DNA of 64,000 nucleotides from Arthrobacter sp. YN (GTDB taxonomy: Bacteria; Actinomycetota; Actinomycetes; Actinomycetales; Micrococcaceae), in the NCBI RefSeq assembly GCF_002224285.1, contig NZ_CP022436.1, forward strand, positions 3,968,001-4,032,000, read 5' to 3'. How positions within the stretch are numbered: the first letter of the stretch is position 1; each line of letters starts with the position of its first letter. Positions 32,026-41,285 of this stretch are shown piece by piece. The notes under the pieces are model-generated. The model saw only the letters and a list, made by a program, of their open reading frames with translations. It did no database searches and had not been told where the DNA came from. The position numbers were made by a program, and so were the translations under genes.

Positions 32026-33708
32026 CTACAGCAGTTCGCCGCCCTGCATCCCGTAGCGGACCCACGAACCCGCCGACGCGCCCCGGCCGGAGCCGGCGGT
32101 ACGGCCGCCGGCAACGCGGGCACAATGATCGAACCACTCACCCAAGGCCCGGTCGTGGCTCACGATCACCAGGGTCCCGGCGAACGACGCCAATGCTGCC
32201 TCCAGTTGTTCCACCAAGACCGGTGCCAGATGGTTGGTGGGCTCATCCACAATCATGGTTTGGTACCCGCCCAGGAGCAGCCGGGCCAAGGCGAGACGGC
32301 GTTGCTGCCCCGCGGACAGGCCACCCACGGGCACGTGGAACTCGGCGGGCCGGAAAAGACCCAGGCGAAGCAAGCCTTCCGCGTGTTCATCGATGTTGCC
32401 ACCCAGACCAGCGGCGAATGCCGGAAGCAACCGCAGCCCCGGCCGCGTGGGAACGTCGAGCTCCTGCTGCAGGTAGCCCACCTTGCCGTGGATGGCCACC
32501 GACCCCGTGGCCGGTTCCAGGTTCCCCGTCACCACGGACAGCAACGTCGATTTGCCGGCTCCGTTGGGCCCGGTGATGAGTACCTTCTGGCCTGTTTCAA
32601 CCCTAAGATCGGTGGGTTGAAGCCTCCCTGGGACGCTGATGCCGTGGGCTTCCACCGCAGGTTCGGACATCACGTCAGTCACAGAACCCAGCGGAGCTGA
32701 CAGTGTCAGCGGCACCGGTGGGCGGTCCACCGGGTTCTCCTCGAGCCGGCGGAGCCGTTCCTGGGCGTTGCGGACCTTGCTGGTGACCGCGCTCTGCCAG
32801 GTTCCGGCTTTGAACCCAAAACCCATCTTGTCGTTGTCGCGCTTGCGTCCGTAGCCCATACGGTCGGCCACTGTGGCAGCTTGCAGCCGTTCGGCAGCCA
32901 TGGCGTCCAGCCATTCGTCGTACTCCTGGACCCAACGGGCACGTTCGGCGGCTTTCTCGCGGAGGTAGCCTTCGTAGCCGTTCCCATAGCGGTTCACGGA
33001 CCTGCGGTCGGCGTCCACTTCGATGATGGTGGTGGCGACTCTGCGCAGCAGGACACGGTCGTGCGAGACCACCACTACCGTGCCGCGATGCGCAGCCAAC
33101 CGGGACTCAAGCCAGGCCGTACCGTTCGCGTCCAAGTGGTTGGTGGGCTCGTCCAGGAGCAACGCTTCGGCAGGATCGGCCAGCAAGCATGCCAGCGCCA
33201 CCCGCTCCTGCTCGCCGCCGGACAAGGAACCAAGCGTTCGACGGCGGTCCAGGCCTCCCAGCCCCAGCTTATCCAGCGCTGCTTCCACCCGGGATTCGGC
33301 AGCGTAGCCCTCGCGGAGTTGATACTCCGTTTGCAGGCTTCCGTAGAGTTCAAGTTCCTCGGTGTCGGCGTCGGCCAGGCCTGATTCCAGGTCCAGGATG
33401 CGGGCTTCAAGGGAACGCAGCGACGCCAAGGAGGAGTCGATGGCATCTCCTACGGTCACCGACTCGGAGAAGCCATGGGTCTGGGCGAGGTAGCCCACGC
33501 GGTAGCCGGGGTTGCCGCTCAGGCCGGCCGCGCCGTCGTCGGGCGTTTCCACACCGGACAGCAGCCGCAGCAGCGTGGACTTTCCCGCGCCGTTTTCGCC
33601 GACGATTGCCACGTGCTCGCCGTGGTGGATGACGAGGTCAACGTTGTTGAGAAGTTCGCGGTCCCCGTAGCCGTGGGAAACGCCGGAAAGGTAAAGGTGG
33701 TCAGTCAA
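32026..33708 (-). CDS. ABC-F family ATPase, possible ribosome protection protein
   Basis: Two ABC cassettes on one chain and no membrane spans, the ABC-F plan. First cassette: GENGAGKST, SGGEQERVAL, LLLDEPTNHLD. Second cassette: GPNGAGKST, SAGQQRRLAL, MIVDEPTNHLAP. The linker between them is charged and helical (YLREKAAERARWVQEYDEWLD), the part that reaches into the ribosome in known members. Some relatives protect against macrolides, lincosamides or streptogramins; others are housekeeping. The second Walker B lacks the usual Asp after His-Leu. A TTG start at 33708 with GAGGA 6 nt before it is preferred; ATG at 33792 is an alternative. Confidence 0.83.
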   Translation of the reverse strand: MTDHLYLSGVSHGYGDRELLNNVDLVIHHGEHVAIVGENGAGKSTLLRLLSGVETPDDGAAGLSGNPGYRVGYLAQTHGFSESVTVGDAIDSSLASLRSLEARILDLESGLADADTEELELYGSLQTEYQLREGYAAESRVEAALDKLGLGGLDRRRTLGSLSGGEQERVALACLLADPAEALLLDEPTNHLDANGTAWLESRLAAHRGTVVVVSHDRVLLRRVATTIIEVDADRRSVNRYGNGYEGYLREKAAERARWVQEYDEWLDAMAAERLQAATVADRMGYGRKRDNDKMGFGFKAGTWQSAVTSKVRNAQERLRRLEENPVDRPPVPLTLSAPLGSVTDVMSEPAVEAHGISVPGRLQPTDLRVETGQKVLITGPNGAGKSTLLSVVTGNLEPATGSVAIHGKVGYLQQELDVPTRPGLRLLPAFAAGLGGNIDEHAEGLLRLGLFRPAEFHVPVGGLSAGQQRRLALARLLLGGYQTMIVDEPTNHLAPVLVEQLEAALASFAGTLVIVSHDRALGEWFDHCARVAGGRTAGSGRGASAGSWVRYGMQGGELL

Positions 33709-33851
33709 GAGGAATCCTCGCAAGTCCGCAGTGGGTGGCCTAAAGCCGTGTGGGTACTGGGGATGCAGCCGCAGATAGGGGGCTGCGCTCAAGACTTCAT
33801 CGCTCCAGACTGCCCGGCGAACGCGGCGCCGTCAAGCTGGGGCACCACGGG

Positions 33852-33913
33852 TGACACCATGAGGAAACGGAAAGACCTTGTGTTGACACCACGATGACGT
33901 CAGAATGGTGTCA
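33852..33913 (+). promoter_or_regulatory. Three TGACACCA half-sites before the RHH regulator gene
   Basis: TGACACCA occurs at 33852-33859 and 33884-33891, exactly 32 bp apart, and inverted as TGGTGTCA at 33906-33913, where it overlaps the start codon. The last two make an 8-bp perfect inverted repeat. This is the expected arrangement for autoregulation by a ribbon-helix-helix protein. Confidence 0.6.
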
Positions 33914-34422
33914 TGCAGCTCAACCAGTACGTCACCGCCGTCCAGCACCAATTGGACACGGCCGCCGAAGCCGGAGGTCCGGAAGCACGGGCCCTCAGCG
34001 AGCGACTCACCGCCGCGGTGGAGTCCACAGTTCGGTTGGTCCTTCTCGAGGCTCTCTCCGACGCCGCACGCGAGATCACCTTGGAGCTTGCCCCCGGCTC
34101 GGTGGAGGTGAGGCTCCGTGGCCGCGACCCGGAATTCGTGGTCAACAATCCGCCCAGCGGGGACTTCGAGGCAATGATCGAGCAATCAATCCTGGGCACC
34201 ATAGCCCCGGAAGACTTCGACGGCACCAGCATCTCGCGCACCACGCTCCGGCTTCCGGATCAGCTCAAGCAACAAGTTGAGGAGGCCGCCGTCAGGGATG
34301 GCGTGTCCGTGAACTCGTGGCTGGTCCGGGCCGTCGCCGAGGCGCTCCACGGCAGCCACTCGGCCAATAAAGGCAAGCGCCGCGAACCCGGCGAACAGAA
34401 CTTCACGGGATGGGCGCGCTGA
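33913..34422 (+). CDS. Ribbon-helix-helix (HicB/Arc-like) regulator
   Basis: About 169 residues. An N-terminal part (LNQYVTAVQHQLDTAA ... ITLELAPGSVEVRLRGRDPEF) resembles a ligand- or partner-binding domain. The C-terminal part has the DNA-binding fold TSISRTTLRLPDQLKQQVEEAAVRDGVSVNSWLVRAVAEAL. The gene stop overlaps the DUF4097 start (TGATG). Similar proteins are annotated as HicB-type antitoxins, but no HicA-like toxin gene is adjacent, so a repressor of its own operon fits better. The start has no ribosome site and sits within an operator half-site. Confidence 0.78.
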   Translation: MQLNQYVTAVQHQLDTAAEAGGPEARALSERLTAAVESTVRLVLLEALSDAAREITLELAPGSVEVRLRGRDPEFVVNNPPSGDFEAMIEQSILGTIAPEDFDGTSISRTTLRLPDQLKQQVEEAAVRDGVSVNSWLVRAVAEALHGSHSANKGKRREPGEQNFTGWAR

Positions 34423-35288
34423 TGGCGACCTTCCAGACTCCCCAGCCGATCGCCGTCGTGGTTGACGTCTCCGTCCGCGGCGATATGTGGATCGTGGCCC
34501 GCGACCACCCCGAAACCGAGGTGACGGTCCAGCCCCGCAAGGCAAAACGAAGCCTGGACGTCAGGATGGCTGAGCAAACCACCGTGGACTACTCGGACGG
34601 CCGCTTGCAAGTCAGGCTTCACCCCGCATTCCGCCACAGCTGGTTCAGCGACGGCGGCGCAGTGGAGATTGTCGTTGAGGTTCCCATTGGCAGCAGCCTG
34701 GAGCTGAAGACTGCCATGGGCGACCTCCGCTGCGAGGGCGAATTCAGCACCGCCGACCTGAAGACCGATTTGGGCCACATCCGCATCGACCACTGCGGCG
34801 AGCTCCGAGCCCACACGGACATGGGTGACGTCACCGTGGAACGCGCGTCAGGACGGTCCAGGATCAAGACCGGCTCAGGCAAGATCCGCGTCCGTCACAT
34901 CGACGGGGTTGCCACTGTAAAGAACGGCAACGGCAGCACCTACATCTCGCACGCTTCCGGCGAACTCAGCGTCAGCGCCGCCAACGGCGATGTCTCCTTG
35001 GAGCAGGCCGGCCTCTCCACGACAGTCAAAACGTCCAACGGGGACATCACGGTAGGGGAAGTGGCCGCGGGAACCCTCACGGTGCAGACGGCCGCGGGCG
35101 CACTGTCCATCGGCGTGCGCCAAGGTACCGCGGCCTGGCTTGACCTCAAGACCAAATATGGACGGGTACGCAACGCACTCGACGTCACCCATGGACCTGG
35201 CCAATCCACGGACACAGTGGAGATCCGTGCCCGCAACGCCTACGGCGACATCACAGTGACGCGTTCACCCGCAACAGCGCACGCCTAA
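34422..35288 (+). CDS. DUF4097 family beta-helical protein
   Basis: About 288 residues of short repeated beta-strands with the recurring pattern LKTxxGDLRxE/IKTGSGKIRVRHIDG/VKTSNGDITVGEV, the DUF4097 signature of a right-handed beta-helix. No signal peptide or membrane span is seen, so it appears cytosolic. Function unknown; relatives are often next to regulators or anti-sigma-like proteins. Its start overlaps the RHH gene by one base, implying they are translated together. An in-frame ATG at 34410 is a possible alternative start. Confidence 0.8.
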   Translation: MATFQTPQPIAVVVDVSVRGDMWIVARDHPETEVTVQPRKAKRSLDVRMAEQTTVDYSDGRLQVRLHPAFRHSWFSDGGAVEIVVEVPIGSSLELKTAMGDLRCEGEFSTADLKTDLGHIRIDHCGELRAHTDMGDVTVERASGRSRIKTGSGKIRVRHIDGVATVKNGNGSTYISHASGELSVSAANGDVSLEQAGLSTTVKTSNGDITVGEVAAGTLTVQTAAGALSIGVRQGTAAWLDLKTKYGRVRNALDVTHGPGQSTDTVEIRARNAYGDITVTRSPATAHA

Positions 35289-35290
35289 AC

Positions 35291-36154
35291 CTACGCCGTG
35301 GCCAGGGCCCGCTTCCGACGAGCCTTGGCCAGCCGCGTCCCTATCAGCCCCTGCCGCGGGCTGAATAGATACACAAACGCGAACACCACGCCTTGGGTGA
35401 GCACCACCATGGCCCCCGATGCTGTGTCCAGGTAATAGCTGAGGTAGATGCCGGCCACGGAACACACCACGGAGATCACCGGTGCAATAACCAGCATCCG
35501 CGAGAACCGGTCCGTCAGCAGGTAGGCGGTGGCGCCCGGGATGATCAGCATGGCGACCACCAAGACCACGCCCACCGTCTGCAGGGCTACAACCGAGGTC
35601 AGTGCCAGCAAACCCAACAACAGCGCGCCAAGCCTGCGGGGCGAGAGGCCGATCGCGTGCGCATGCGTGGGGTCGAAGGCGTACAGCGTGAGATCGCGGC
35701 GTTTGAGGATCAGGATGGCGAAGGCCACCACGCCCAGCACCACCACCTGGATGAGGTCGGGGATACTGACGCCCAGCAGGTTGCCGAAGATGATGTGGTT
35801 CAGGTCGGTTTGGCTTGGAGTCACCGAGATCAGGACCAGGCCCAGGGCAAACAGCGACGTGAAGACGATGCCGATCGCAGCGTCTTCCTTTACCCGGCTC
35901 GTGTTGCGGACCACCCCGATCAACGTCACCGCGATCAGTGCGAACACCAAGGCACCCAACGCGAACGGCGCACCCACGATGTACGAGAGGACGACGCCGG
36001 GAAGCACCGCGTGCGAGACGGCGTCGCCCATGAGGGACCAGCCGATCAGGACGAGCCAGCAACTGAGCACCGCGCAGACCACCGCGGCGATGGCCGTGGT
36101 TGCGAGCGCCCGCACCATGAAGTCGTAGCTCAGGGGTTCCAGGAGAAATTCCAC
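35291..36154 (-). CDS. Mn/Zn ABC transporter permease
   Basis: A permease of 287 residues with about eight spans, of the ABC-3 family for manganese, zinc or iron uptake. Typical: AIAAVVCAVLSCWLVLIGWSLMGDAVSHAVLPGVVLSY at the N-terminus and the GIVFTSLFALGLVLIS region. It is the last gene of a three-gene importer (binding protein, ATPase, permease), 3 bp after the ATPase. The metal cannot be decided by sequence. Confidence 0.88.
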   Translation of the reverse strand: MEFLLEPLSYDFMVRALATTAIAAVVCAVLSCWLVLIGWSLMGDAVSHAVLPGVVLSYIVGAPFALGALVFALIAVTLIGVVRNTSRVKEDAAIGIVFTSLFALGLVLISVTPSQTDLNHIIFGNLLGVSIPDLIQVVVLGVVAFAILILKRRDLTLYAFDPTHAHAIGLSPRRLGALLLGLLALTSVVALQTVGVVLVVAMLIIPGATAYLLTDRFSRMLVIAPVISVVCSVAGIYLSYYLDTASGAMVVLTQGVVFAFVYLFSPRQGLIGTRLAKARRKRALATA

Positions 36155-36157
36155 GGT

Positions 36158-36892
36158 TCAGCCCCTGTTCATGACGTCGAGGCCGAAGGCCATGGCCAGG
36201 TTCTCGGGCTGGAGCACAGTGTCAGGACTTCCATGCATGAGCACCTTGCGCATCAGCAGCACGGCTTCGTCGCAGAGCTGGGGCAGGGCATGGAGGTCAT
36301 GGGTGGAGATCAGGATGGTGGCGCCGTCCTCCGCCAACTCACGGAGGAGCCGGGTGATGGTGGCCTCGGACCGCTTATCCACGCCCGCGAAGGGCTCATC
36401 CAGCAGCATCATGGTGGCTCCCTGCGCAATGCCACGGGCCACGAAGGCCCTTTTCTTCTGTCCGCCGGAGAGCTGACCGATCTGCCGGTCGGCGAACTCG
36501 CTCAGTTCCACCCGTTCCAAGGCGTGATCGACGGCGTCCCGGTCGGCTTTGCGGGGCCGGCGCGTGAATCCGAGGTGCCCGTAGCGGCCCATCATCACCA
36601 CGTCCCGGACGGACAAGGGAAAGGCCCAGTCCACGTCTTCGCTTTGGGGGACGTAGCCGATCCCGGCGTCCTTGCGCATCTTCGCGGGTGGCTCTCCGTT
36701 GATGAGTACCCGGCCGGAATCGGGTTTCACCATGCCCATGATGACTTTGAACAGGGTGGATTTGCCCGAGCCGTTCATCCCCACCAGGCCGCAGATCCGG
36801 GAGTGCTCAAGTGTCAGGGACGCAGAATCCAGGGCCAGGACCTCACCGTAGTGGACCGTGACGTTTTCTACGGCGATCGCGGGGGTGCTCAT
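36158..36892 (-). CDS. Mn/Zn ABC transporter ATPase
   Basis: An ATP-binding subunit of 244 residues. Walker A GMNGSGKST, signature LSGGQKKRAFVA, Walker B MMLLDEPFAGVD and the switch His in ILISTHDLHAL are all present. The ATG overlaps the binding-protein stop (ATGA) and the permease follows directly. Confidence 0.9.
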   Translation of the reverse strand: MSTPAIAVENVTVHYGEVLALDSASLTLEHSRICGLVGMNGSGKSTLFKVIMGMVKPDSGRVLINGEPPAKMRKDAGIGYVPQSEDVDWAFPLSVRDVVMMGRYGHLGFTRRPRKADRDAVDHALERVELSEFADRQIGQLSGGQKKRAFVARGIAQGATMMLLDEPFAGVDKRSEATITRLLRELAEDGATILISTHDLHALPQLCDEAVLLMRKVLMHGSPDTVLQPENLAMAFGLDVMNRG

Positions 36893-37833
36893 GACGTTCC
36901 TCCTGTGAGTGCCGTGGTGATGACCTTGGCGTCGTGGCGGATGAGGTCAAGGTAAGTGGGAACCGGTCCGTCAGCTTCGGACAAGGAATCGACGTACAAC
37001 GTCCCACCGAACTCGGCGTCCGTGGCACCCACCACCTGCTGCATGGGGGCGTCCGACACCGTGGATTCACAGAAGACTGCAGGTACCTGGTTTTCTTTCA
37101 CGAACTCGATGGCCCGGGTGATCTGCTGCGGCGTAGCCTGCTGCTCTGCGTTGACTGCCCAGATATAGACCTCTTTGAGTCCGGCGTCGCGGGCCAGGTA
37201 GGAGAAGGCACCTTCGCAGGTGACCAAGGCCCTCTGCTTCTCCGAGAGGACGGACAGCTTGGACACCATCTCGTCCTGCACGGTCTGCAGTTGGGCGTTG
37301 TAGGCCTTGGCGTTGGCTTCGAACTCTGAAGCATGGGATGGATCCAGCTTCGCGAAGGCCTTGGCCATGTTGTTGGCGTAGATCTGGACGTTCTTGGGCG
37401 ACATCCAGGCGTGCGGGTTTGGCTTGCCCTGATAGGAGTCCTCGGCGATGGGCATGACCTCGACGCCGTCGCTCACCACAGCGTGCGGCACGTCCAGATC
37501 TTCCACGAACTGGGCGAACCACGCTTCGAGGTTGAGCCCGTTGTCCAGGATCAGGTCGGCTTGGGCAGCTTTGCGAATGTCGCCGGGTGTGGGCTCGTAG
37601 CCATGGATTTCGGCCCCGGCTTTGGTGATGGACTCGACCCGGAGTTTATCCCCGGCAACGTTCTTGGCGACGTCGGCCAACACAGTGAACGTTGTGAGCA
37701 CCACGGGTTTGTCGTCACCTCCCGCGGAGGAATTCCCGCCGCAGGCGGAGATCCCCAGGGCAAGGGCGATCACGGTGAGGAGAGCAGCGAAACGGCGGAC
37801 GTCTTTGGCGCGCCGAAACGAAAAGTTAGGCAT
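36889..37833 (-). CDS. Mn/Zn ABC transporter substrate-binding lipoprotein
   Basis: A cluster A-I binding protein of 314 residues, anchored in the membrane as a lipoprotein: the signal ends in LALGISACGG, where the Cys is lipidated. The metal ligands expected for the PsaA/ZnuA type are visible: a His in GAEIHGYEPTP, a His in NPHAWMSP, a Glu in TCEGAFSY and an Asp in DSLSEADG. There is no His-rich loop, which favours manganese over zinc, but only weakly. TACACT, 7 nt and ATG suggest a leaderless message; it shares a 51-bp gap with the CPBP protease gene. Confidence 0.87.
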   Translation of the reverse strand: MPNFSFRRAKDVRRFAALLTVIALALGISACGGNSSAGGDDKPVVLTTFTVLADVAKNVAGDKLRVESITKAGAEIHGYEPTPGDIRKAAQADLILDNGLNLEAWFAQFVEDLDVPHAVVSDGVEVMPIAEDSYQGKPNPHAWMSPKNVQIYANNMAKAFAKLDPSHASEFEANAKAYNAQLQTVQDEMVSKLSVLSEKQRALVTCEGAFSYLARDAGLKEVYIWAVNAEQQATPQQITRAIEFVKENQVPAVFCESTVSDAPMQQVVGATDAEFGGTLYVDSLSEADGPVPTYLDLIRHDAKVITTALTGGTS

Positions 37834-37884
37834 ACCGAAAAGTGTAGCCAAGCGAGGGCCACCCGGCAAAGCTAGGCTGGTCAC
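37834..37884. promoter_or_regulatory. 51-bp divergent promoter region, both genes leaderless-type
   Basis: Minus-strand -10 TACACT (37841-37846) lies 7 nt before the lipoprotein start and plus-strand -10 TAGGCT (37873-37878) lies 6 nt before the CPBP start. No ribosome site precedes either. The whole control region therefore fits into 51 bp, leaving room for one regulator site at most. Confidence 0.5.
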
Positions 37885-38613
37885 ATGGGCACTCTTTCCA
37901 CCAAAGCATCTTTGTATAGATTCACTGCCCTTGATGCCGTCGCCGTGGCCGTCTACCTCGCCTTTACCGCGTACTTCGCGTTCGCGGGTGAATCCGTGGA
38001 ACGGCTGATGCTCCAGCTCTTTCCCGAGCCGGCCACCGCGTCCTACGCCGTGAACGCGGTCTTCTATGCCGGCGTCGGAATATTCGCGGTGGCCTCAGCC
38101 TGGCGGGTGATGGGCAGGGACCTCAAGATCCTGGGCACCCGGCCATGGTTCACCCTGGGCATGGTTCCCTTGGCGATCGTGGTGATGCTCATTCTCACGG
38201 CCCTGCTGGTGGCGGCCTTCGGTACAGCTCAAAGCTCTGAGAACCAACTGGGCATCCAAGGCCTCCTGCAGCAGGTGCCTGCATGGCTCATGGTGCCCTT
38301 ACTGGTGCTGCTGGGTCCCTTTGTTGAGGAGTATCTGTTCCGGCATTTGCTGATCGGCAAGTTGTCGCAGTACCTGAACATCTGGATCTGCTGCGTGATC
38401 TCCGTGGTGGTCTTTGCCTCCATCCATGTGGTGGGCCGCGAAGGGCTGGTGCTGTCCGCGTTGGCACCGTATCTGGGCATGGCCGTGGTCCTGGTGGCGG
38501 TCTATGTCTGGACAGGGAAGAACCTGATGTTCTCCTACTTTGTCCACGCCGCCAAGAACCTCATGGCCGTTGTCCTGATCTACGCAATCCCGTCCGAGCT
38601 GCTGCCCAGCTAA
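37885..38613 (+). CDS. CPBP-family intramembrane glutamic protease
   Basis: A membrane protein of 242 residues with about six spans. The CPBP (Abi) motifs are intact: EEYLFRH (EExxxR), FASIHV and FVHAAKN. Relatives process prenylated proteins, bacteriocin peptides or take part in immunity. No peptide gene is adjacent here. It converges on the carbohydrate-unit gene at 38610, overlapping 4 bp. Confidence 0.83.
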   Translation: MGTLSTKASLYRFTALDAVAVAVYLAFTAYFAFAGESVERLMLQLFPEPATASYAVNAVFYAGVGIFAVASAWRVMGRDLKILGTRPWFTLGMVPLAIVVMLILTALLVAAFGTAQSSENQLGIQGLLQQVPAWLMVPLLVLLGPFVEEYLFRHLLIGKLSQYLNIWICCVISVVVFASIHVVGREGLVLSALAPYLGMAVVLVAVYVWTGKNLMFSYFVHAAKNLMAVVLIYAIPSELLPS

Positions 38614-40382
38614 GACACCCTTTTCCCCGTCAGCACCACGCGGTGGCTGCCTGAGGTCCGCCCCGTGATGTAAACCTTCACGCCGTAGCTGGCGTTCGAG
38701 CCTCCCGGATAGCGGTAGGCCTCCCCCGGGTTGTAGACGGGCGGACTGTCCGGGTCTGCTGCGATGCCGGGGCCGAACTCGATCACGTCGTTCCCCACGC
38801 GGTAGGCACCCATCCCGGAGGCCAACTGGAAGGTTCCGGACCCAGCGCCGGCCTCCTCCACCCCGCTGAGCTGCCCACCCGCGCGGAAGGTCAGCTCCAG
38901 GGCGTACGAAGTTTCGGCGCCGTCGAAGTCCAGCGACAGTTCCACTGTTCCGTCCGCTACATTCGGCGTGACCGTGATGGACGTTGCCAAGCGATGCTCC
39001 ACGGCAGGCCTGTTGCCGAAGTCCATGGAGGCACTGAAGCGTCCTTCGTGGACCAAAGGATAGATGCCGTCGGAACGCTGCACATCCACCGGCAGCGGAA
39101 GGTAGAAGTTGGCGCTCAGTTCATCTCCCAGGTGAACAGCGGGACCATCAACAATGGCGCGCTGGCTGCGGAACGGCCCGAGGTCGAAGAAGCTTCGCGA
39201 CAGCCGCACATCCGTCAGGACCGCCTCACCGTGACTGAACCGCAGGAAGGTGGGATTGGTGGCAAGTCCGGAGCTGATGCCGGACGAGACGTCGTCACAC
39301 CCGCCAAAAACCGTGACCGCACTCCGTCCACCGCGGAATCGGTGGATTCCACAGCTGGCCAAGCCTGCATACCAGGGAGCCATCGCTGCCGGGAGGTTTT
39401 CCCGCCGCTCCGCGGCAGGAAGCTCCACGGCTCGAAGCTCCACGGCCGGAAGCTCCGCGGCCAACCACGGATCAAGCCTGACCCTCGCCAGGGCCTTGGC
39501 CGGTTCCAGCAGCGGGAATTGCCGTAGCCAGGCCGCAGCAGCAGCGAAGTCGCCGTTCCCGTCCTGATTGGCCAGCCGGCGGTACAGCAGCTGGAAAGCT
39601 TCGCCGTCGAACCTGTTCCATTGGTCCTGCCTGCGCGAGAACAAGGACTCCACACTGCCATCGCTGCCGAACCACGGCAGGAACGCCCTCAGGTTGGCCC
39701 GGACATGGTCAAGGAGTTCGGGCCGGCCGGCATGGTCGGCGATCGCCAGCAGGGACGGGTTGGTCACGGCGGTGGCGTAGAGCGGGCCCCTTTCGGAGTA
39801 CATTCCATCCGGCAGTTGGTCGATCCCCTCGGCCAGCCATTGGCCGATGCGCTGCTGGATGTCCGGACGCGGATTGCCCTCCGATTCGTGCAGCGCGTGA
39901 ATACGGGCCAGCGCGGCACACAGCTCCCAGCGGTGGTTGGGGGTGTGGACGCCGCCGCTGACCAAGGCATCAGTGATACGCCCGACGACGGCGCGAAGCC
40001 GGCTGAAGGTCCCGGCCAACCGATGGCTCCGGGAACCCAGGATGTCCAAGGCCATGCAGGCGTCATTGATGGTGAAGGCGGAGTCCGGCGGCGAACTGAG
40101 GTTGGTGCCGTCAAACAGGCCGGTCGGCCCTTGCAGGTGCTCGAGCCTGGCGACACAGTCCGCCATGAGCCCGGGCAGCCTGGCCGAACCTTCGTGAACG
40201 GATCCCGCTTGGGTGTAGACGGTGGCCAAAGCCAGCAACCTGCCCATGGCGGGGCGGTGCGCCAAAGCTGCCACGCCGCCGTCGGACGCTTCCAACAGCG
40301 TGTCCACCTGGCGGTCGGCCGCTTCGATCAGTTCGTCGAGGAAGTGCGCATCCACCGCAACTGACGCTGTTTGGTGATTCAC
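38610..40382 (-). CDS. Large protein in a carbohydrate ABC unit, possibly a polysaccharide lyase or hydrolase
   Basis: Five hundred ninety residues without a signal peptide. The N-terminal half is rich in helices with repeated (A/L)xxLxxIHxLHESEGN-type pairs, suggesting an alpha/alpha barrel, and the C-terminal 240 residues are beta-rich, the layout of heparinase and polysaccharide lyases. I do not recognise the family. It follows the second sugar permease by 9 bp on the same strand, so it probably acts on the imported oligosaccharide. A short in-frame repeat, AVELRAVELPA, lies near the middle. Treat the enzyme class as inference. Confidence 0.5.
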   Translation of the reverse strand: MNHQTASVAVDAHFLDELIEAADRQVDTLLEASDGGVAALAHRPAMGRLLALATVYTQAGSVHEGSARLPGLMADCVARLEHLQGPTGLFDGTNLSSPPDSAFTINDACMALDILGSRSHRLAGTFSRLRAVVGRITDALVSGGVHTPNHRWELCAALARIHALHESEGNPRPDIQQRIGQWLAEGIDQLPDGMYSERGPLYATAVTNPSLLAIADHAGRPELLDHVRANLRAFLPWFGSDGSVESLFSRRQDQWNRFDGEAFQLLYRRLANQDGNGDFAAAAAWLRQFPLLEPAKALARVRLDPWLAAELPAVELRAVELPAAERRENLPAAMAPWYAGLASCGIHRFRGGRSAVTVFGGCDDVSSGISSGLATNPTFLRFSHGEAVLTDVRLSRSFFDLGPFRSQRAIVDGPAVHLGDELSANFYLPLPVDVQRSDGIYPLVHEGRFSASMDFGNRPAVEHRLATSITVTPNVADGTVELSLDFDGAETSYALELTFRAGGQLSGVEEAGAGSGTFQLASGMGAYRVGNDVIEFGPGIAADPDSPPVYNPGEAYRYPGGSNASYGVKVYITGRTSGSHRVVLTGKRVS

Positions 40383-40391
40383 TCCGAGCCC

Positions 40392-41282
40392 CTAATCCTT
40401 CAGTCCTGCGCTGACGTCAGCGTTGAGTACGTATTTCTGGAACACCGCGAACACCAGCACCAGCGGAAGGATGGAAATCACGGAGGCGCCCAGCAGCACG
40501 GGCCAGTCGATATTTTCTGCGCCCACAATGCTGCGAAGTGCCACCTGCAGGGTGTACCACTTGGGATCGTTCAGCACGATCAGTGGCCAGATGTAGTCGT
40601 TCCACCGCCACTGGAAAGAGAAAATGGCCAGCGTGAACAGGATGGGCTTGGACAGCGGGAGCATGATCCGGAAGAAGATGGCCAGTTCGCTGGCGCCGTC
40701 GATCCTGGCCGAATGCAGGAGGTCGTCCGGGACCGTCAGGAAGAACTGGCGGAACATGAACACACCCGTGGCTGTCAGCACGGAGGGCACTATGATGCCT
40801 GCCAGGGAGTTGTACAGCCCCAGGTCACGAATCACCGAGAACGTGGGGTTCAGGATCACTTCGGTGGGCAGCATGGTGGTAGCCAGGATGCACACGAAGA
40901 ACAGCCGCGTTCCCTTGTTGTTGTACTTGGCCAGCGCATAGCCGGTGCACGCGCTGAAGAACACCGTGAGGACTGTGGTGACCAGCGACACCGTGGCCGT
41001 GTTCAGGAAGTACCGGGCAAAATCCACCCGTGCCCAGGCATCCACAAACCCCTGGAACGTCCACTCCCGCGGAATCATGGACAGCGGATAGCTGAAAAGC
41101 TCGCTTCCGGGCTTGAACGAGCTGAGGAGGAACCACAGCAACGGCAGCGCGTAGATGGCCACGATAACCCAGAGCACGCCCGTCAGGGGAGCGGACAGGT
41201 TCTTCCGCTTGGCACGGCCCTGGCGGGTCTTGCCCGGGGGTTTGGCTCCTGCAGCAGGAGGCATTTTGGTAGCTGTAGCCAT
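40392..41282 (-). CDS. Carbohydrate ABC transporter permease (MalG type)
   Basis: About 296 residues, six membrane spans, with the EAA-type loop near the end (DGASELAIFFRIMLPLSKPILFTL) that contacts the ATPase. Second permease of the unit, 3 bp after the first. No ATPase gene is adjacent, so it probably uses a shared MsiK-type ATPase, as is common in actinobacteria. Confidence 0.9.
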   Translation of the reverse strand: MATATKMPPAAGAKPPGKTRQGRAKRKNLSAPLTGVLWVIVAIYALPLLWFLLSSFKPGSELFSYPLSMIPREWTFQGFVDAWARVDFARYFLNTATVSLVTTVLTVFFSACTGYALAKYNNKGTRLFFVCILATTMLPTEVILNPTFSVIRDLGLYNSLAGIIVPSVLTATGVFMFRQFFLTVPDDLLHSARIDGASELAIFFRIMLPLSKPILFTLAIFSFQWRWNDYIWPLIVLNDPKWYTLQVALRSIVGAENIDWPVLLGASVISILPLVLVFAVFQKYVLNADVSAGLKD

Positions 41283-41285
41283 GAT

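Noticed and set aside
33913..34422. HicAB toxin-antitoxin pair
   Set aside because: There is an RHH protein but no HicA-like small toxin gene on either side.
35393..36955. Plus-strand frame of 520 codons
   Set aside because: Antisense to the metal transporter genes.
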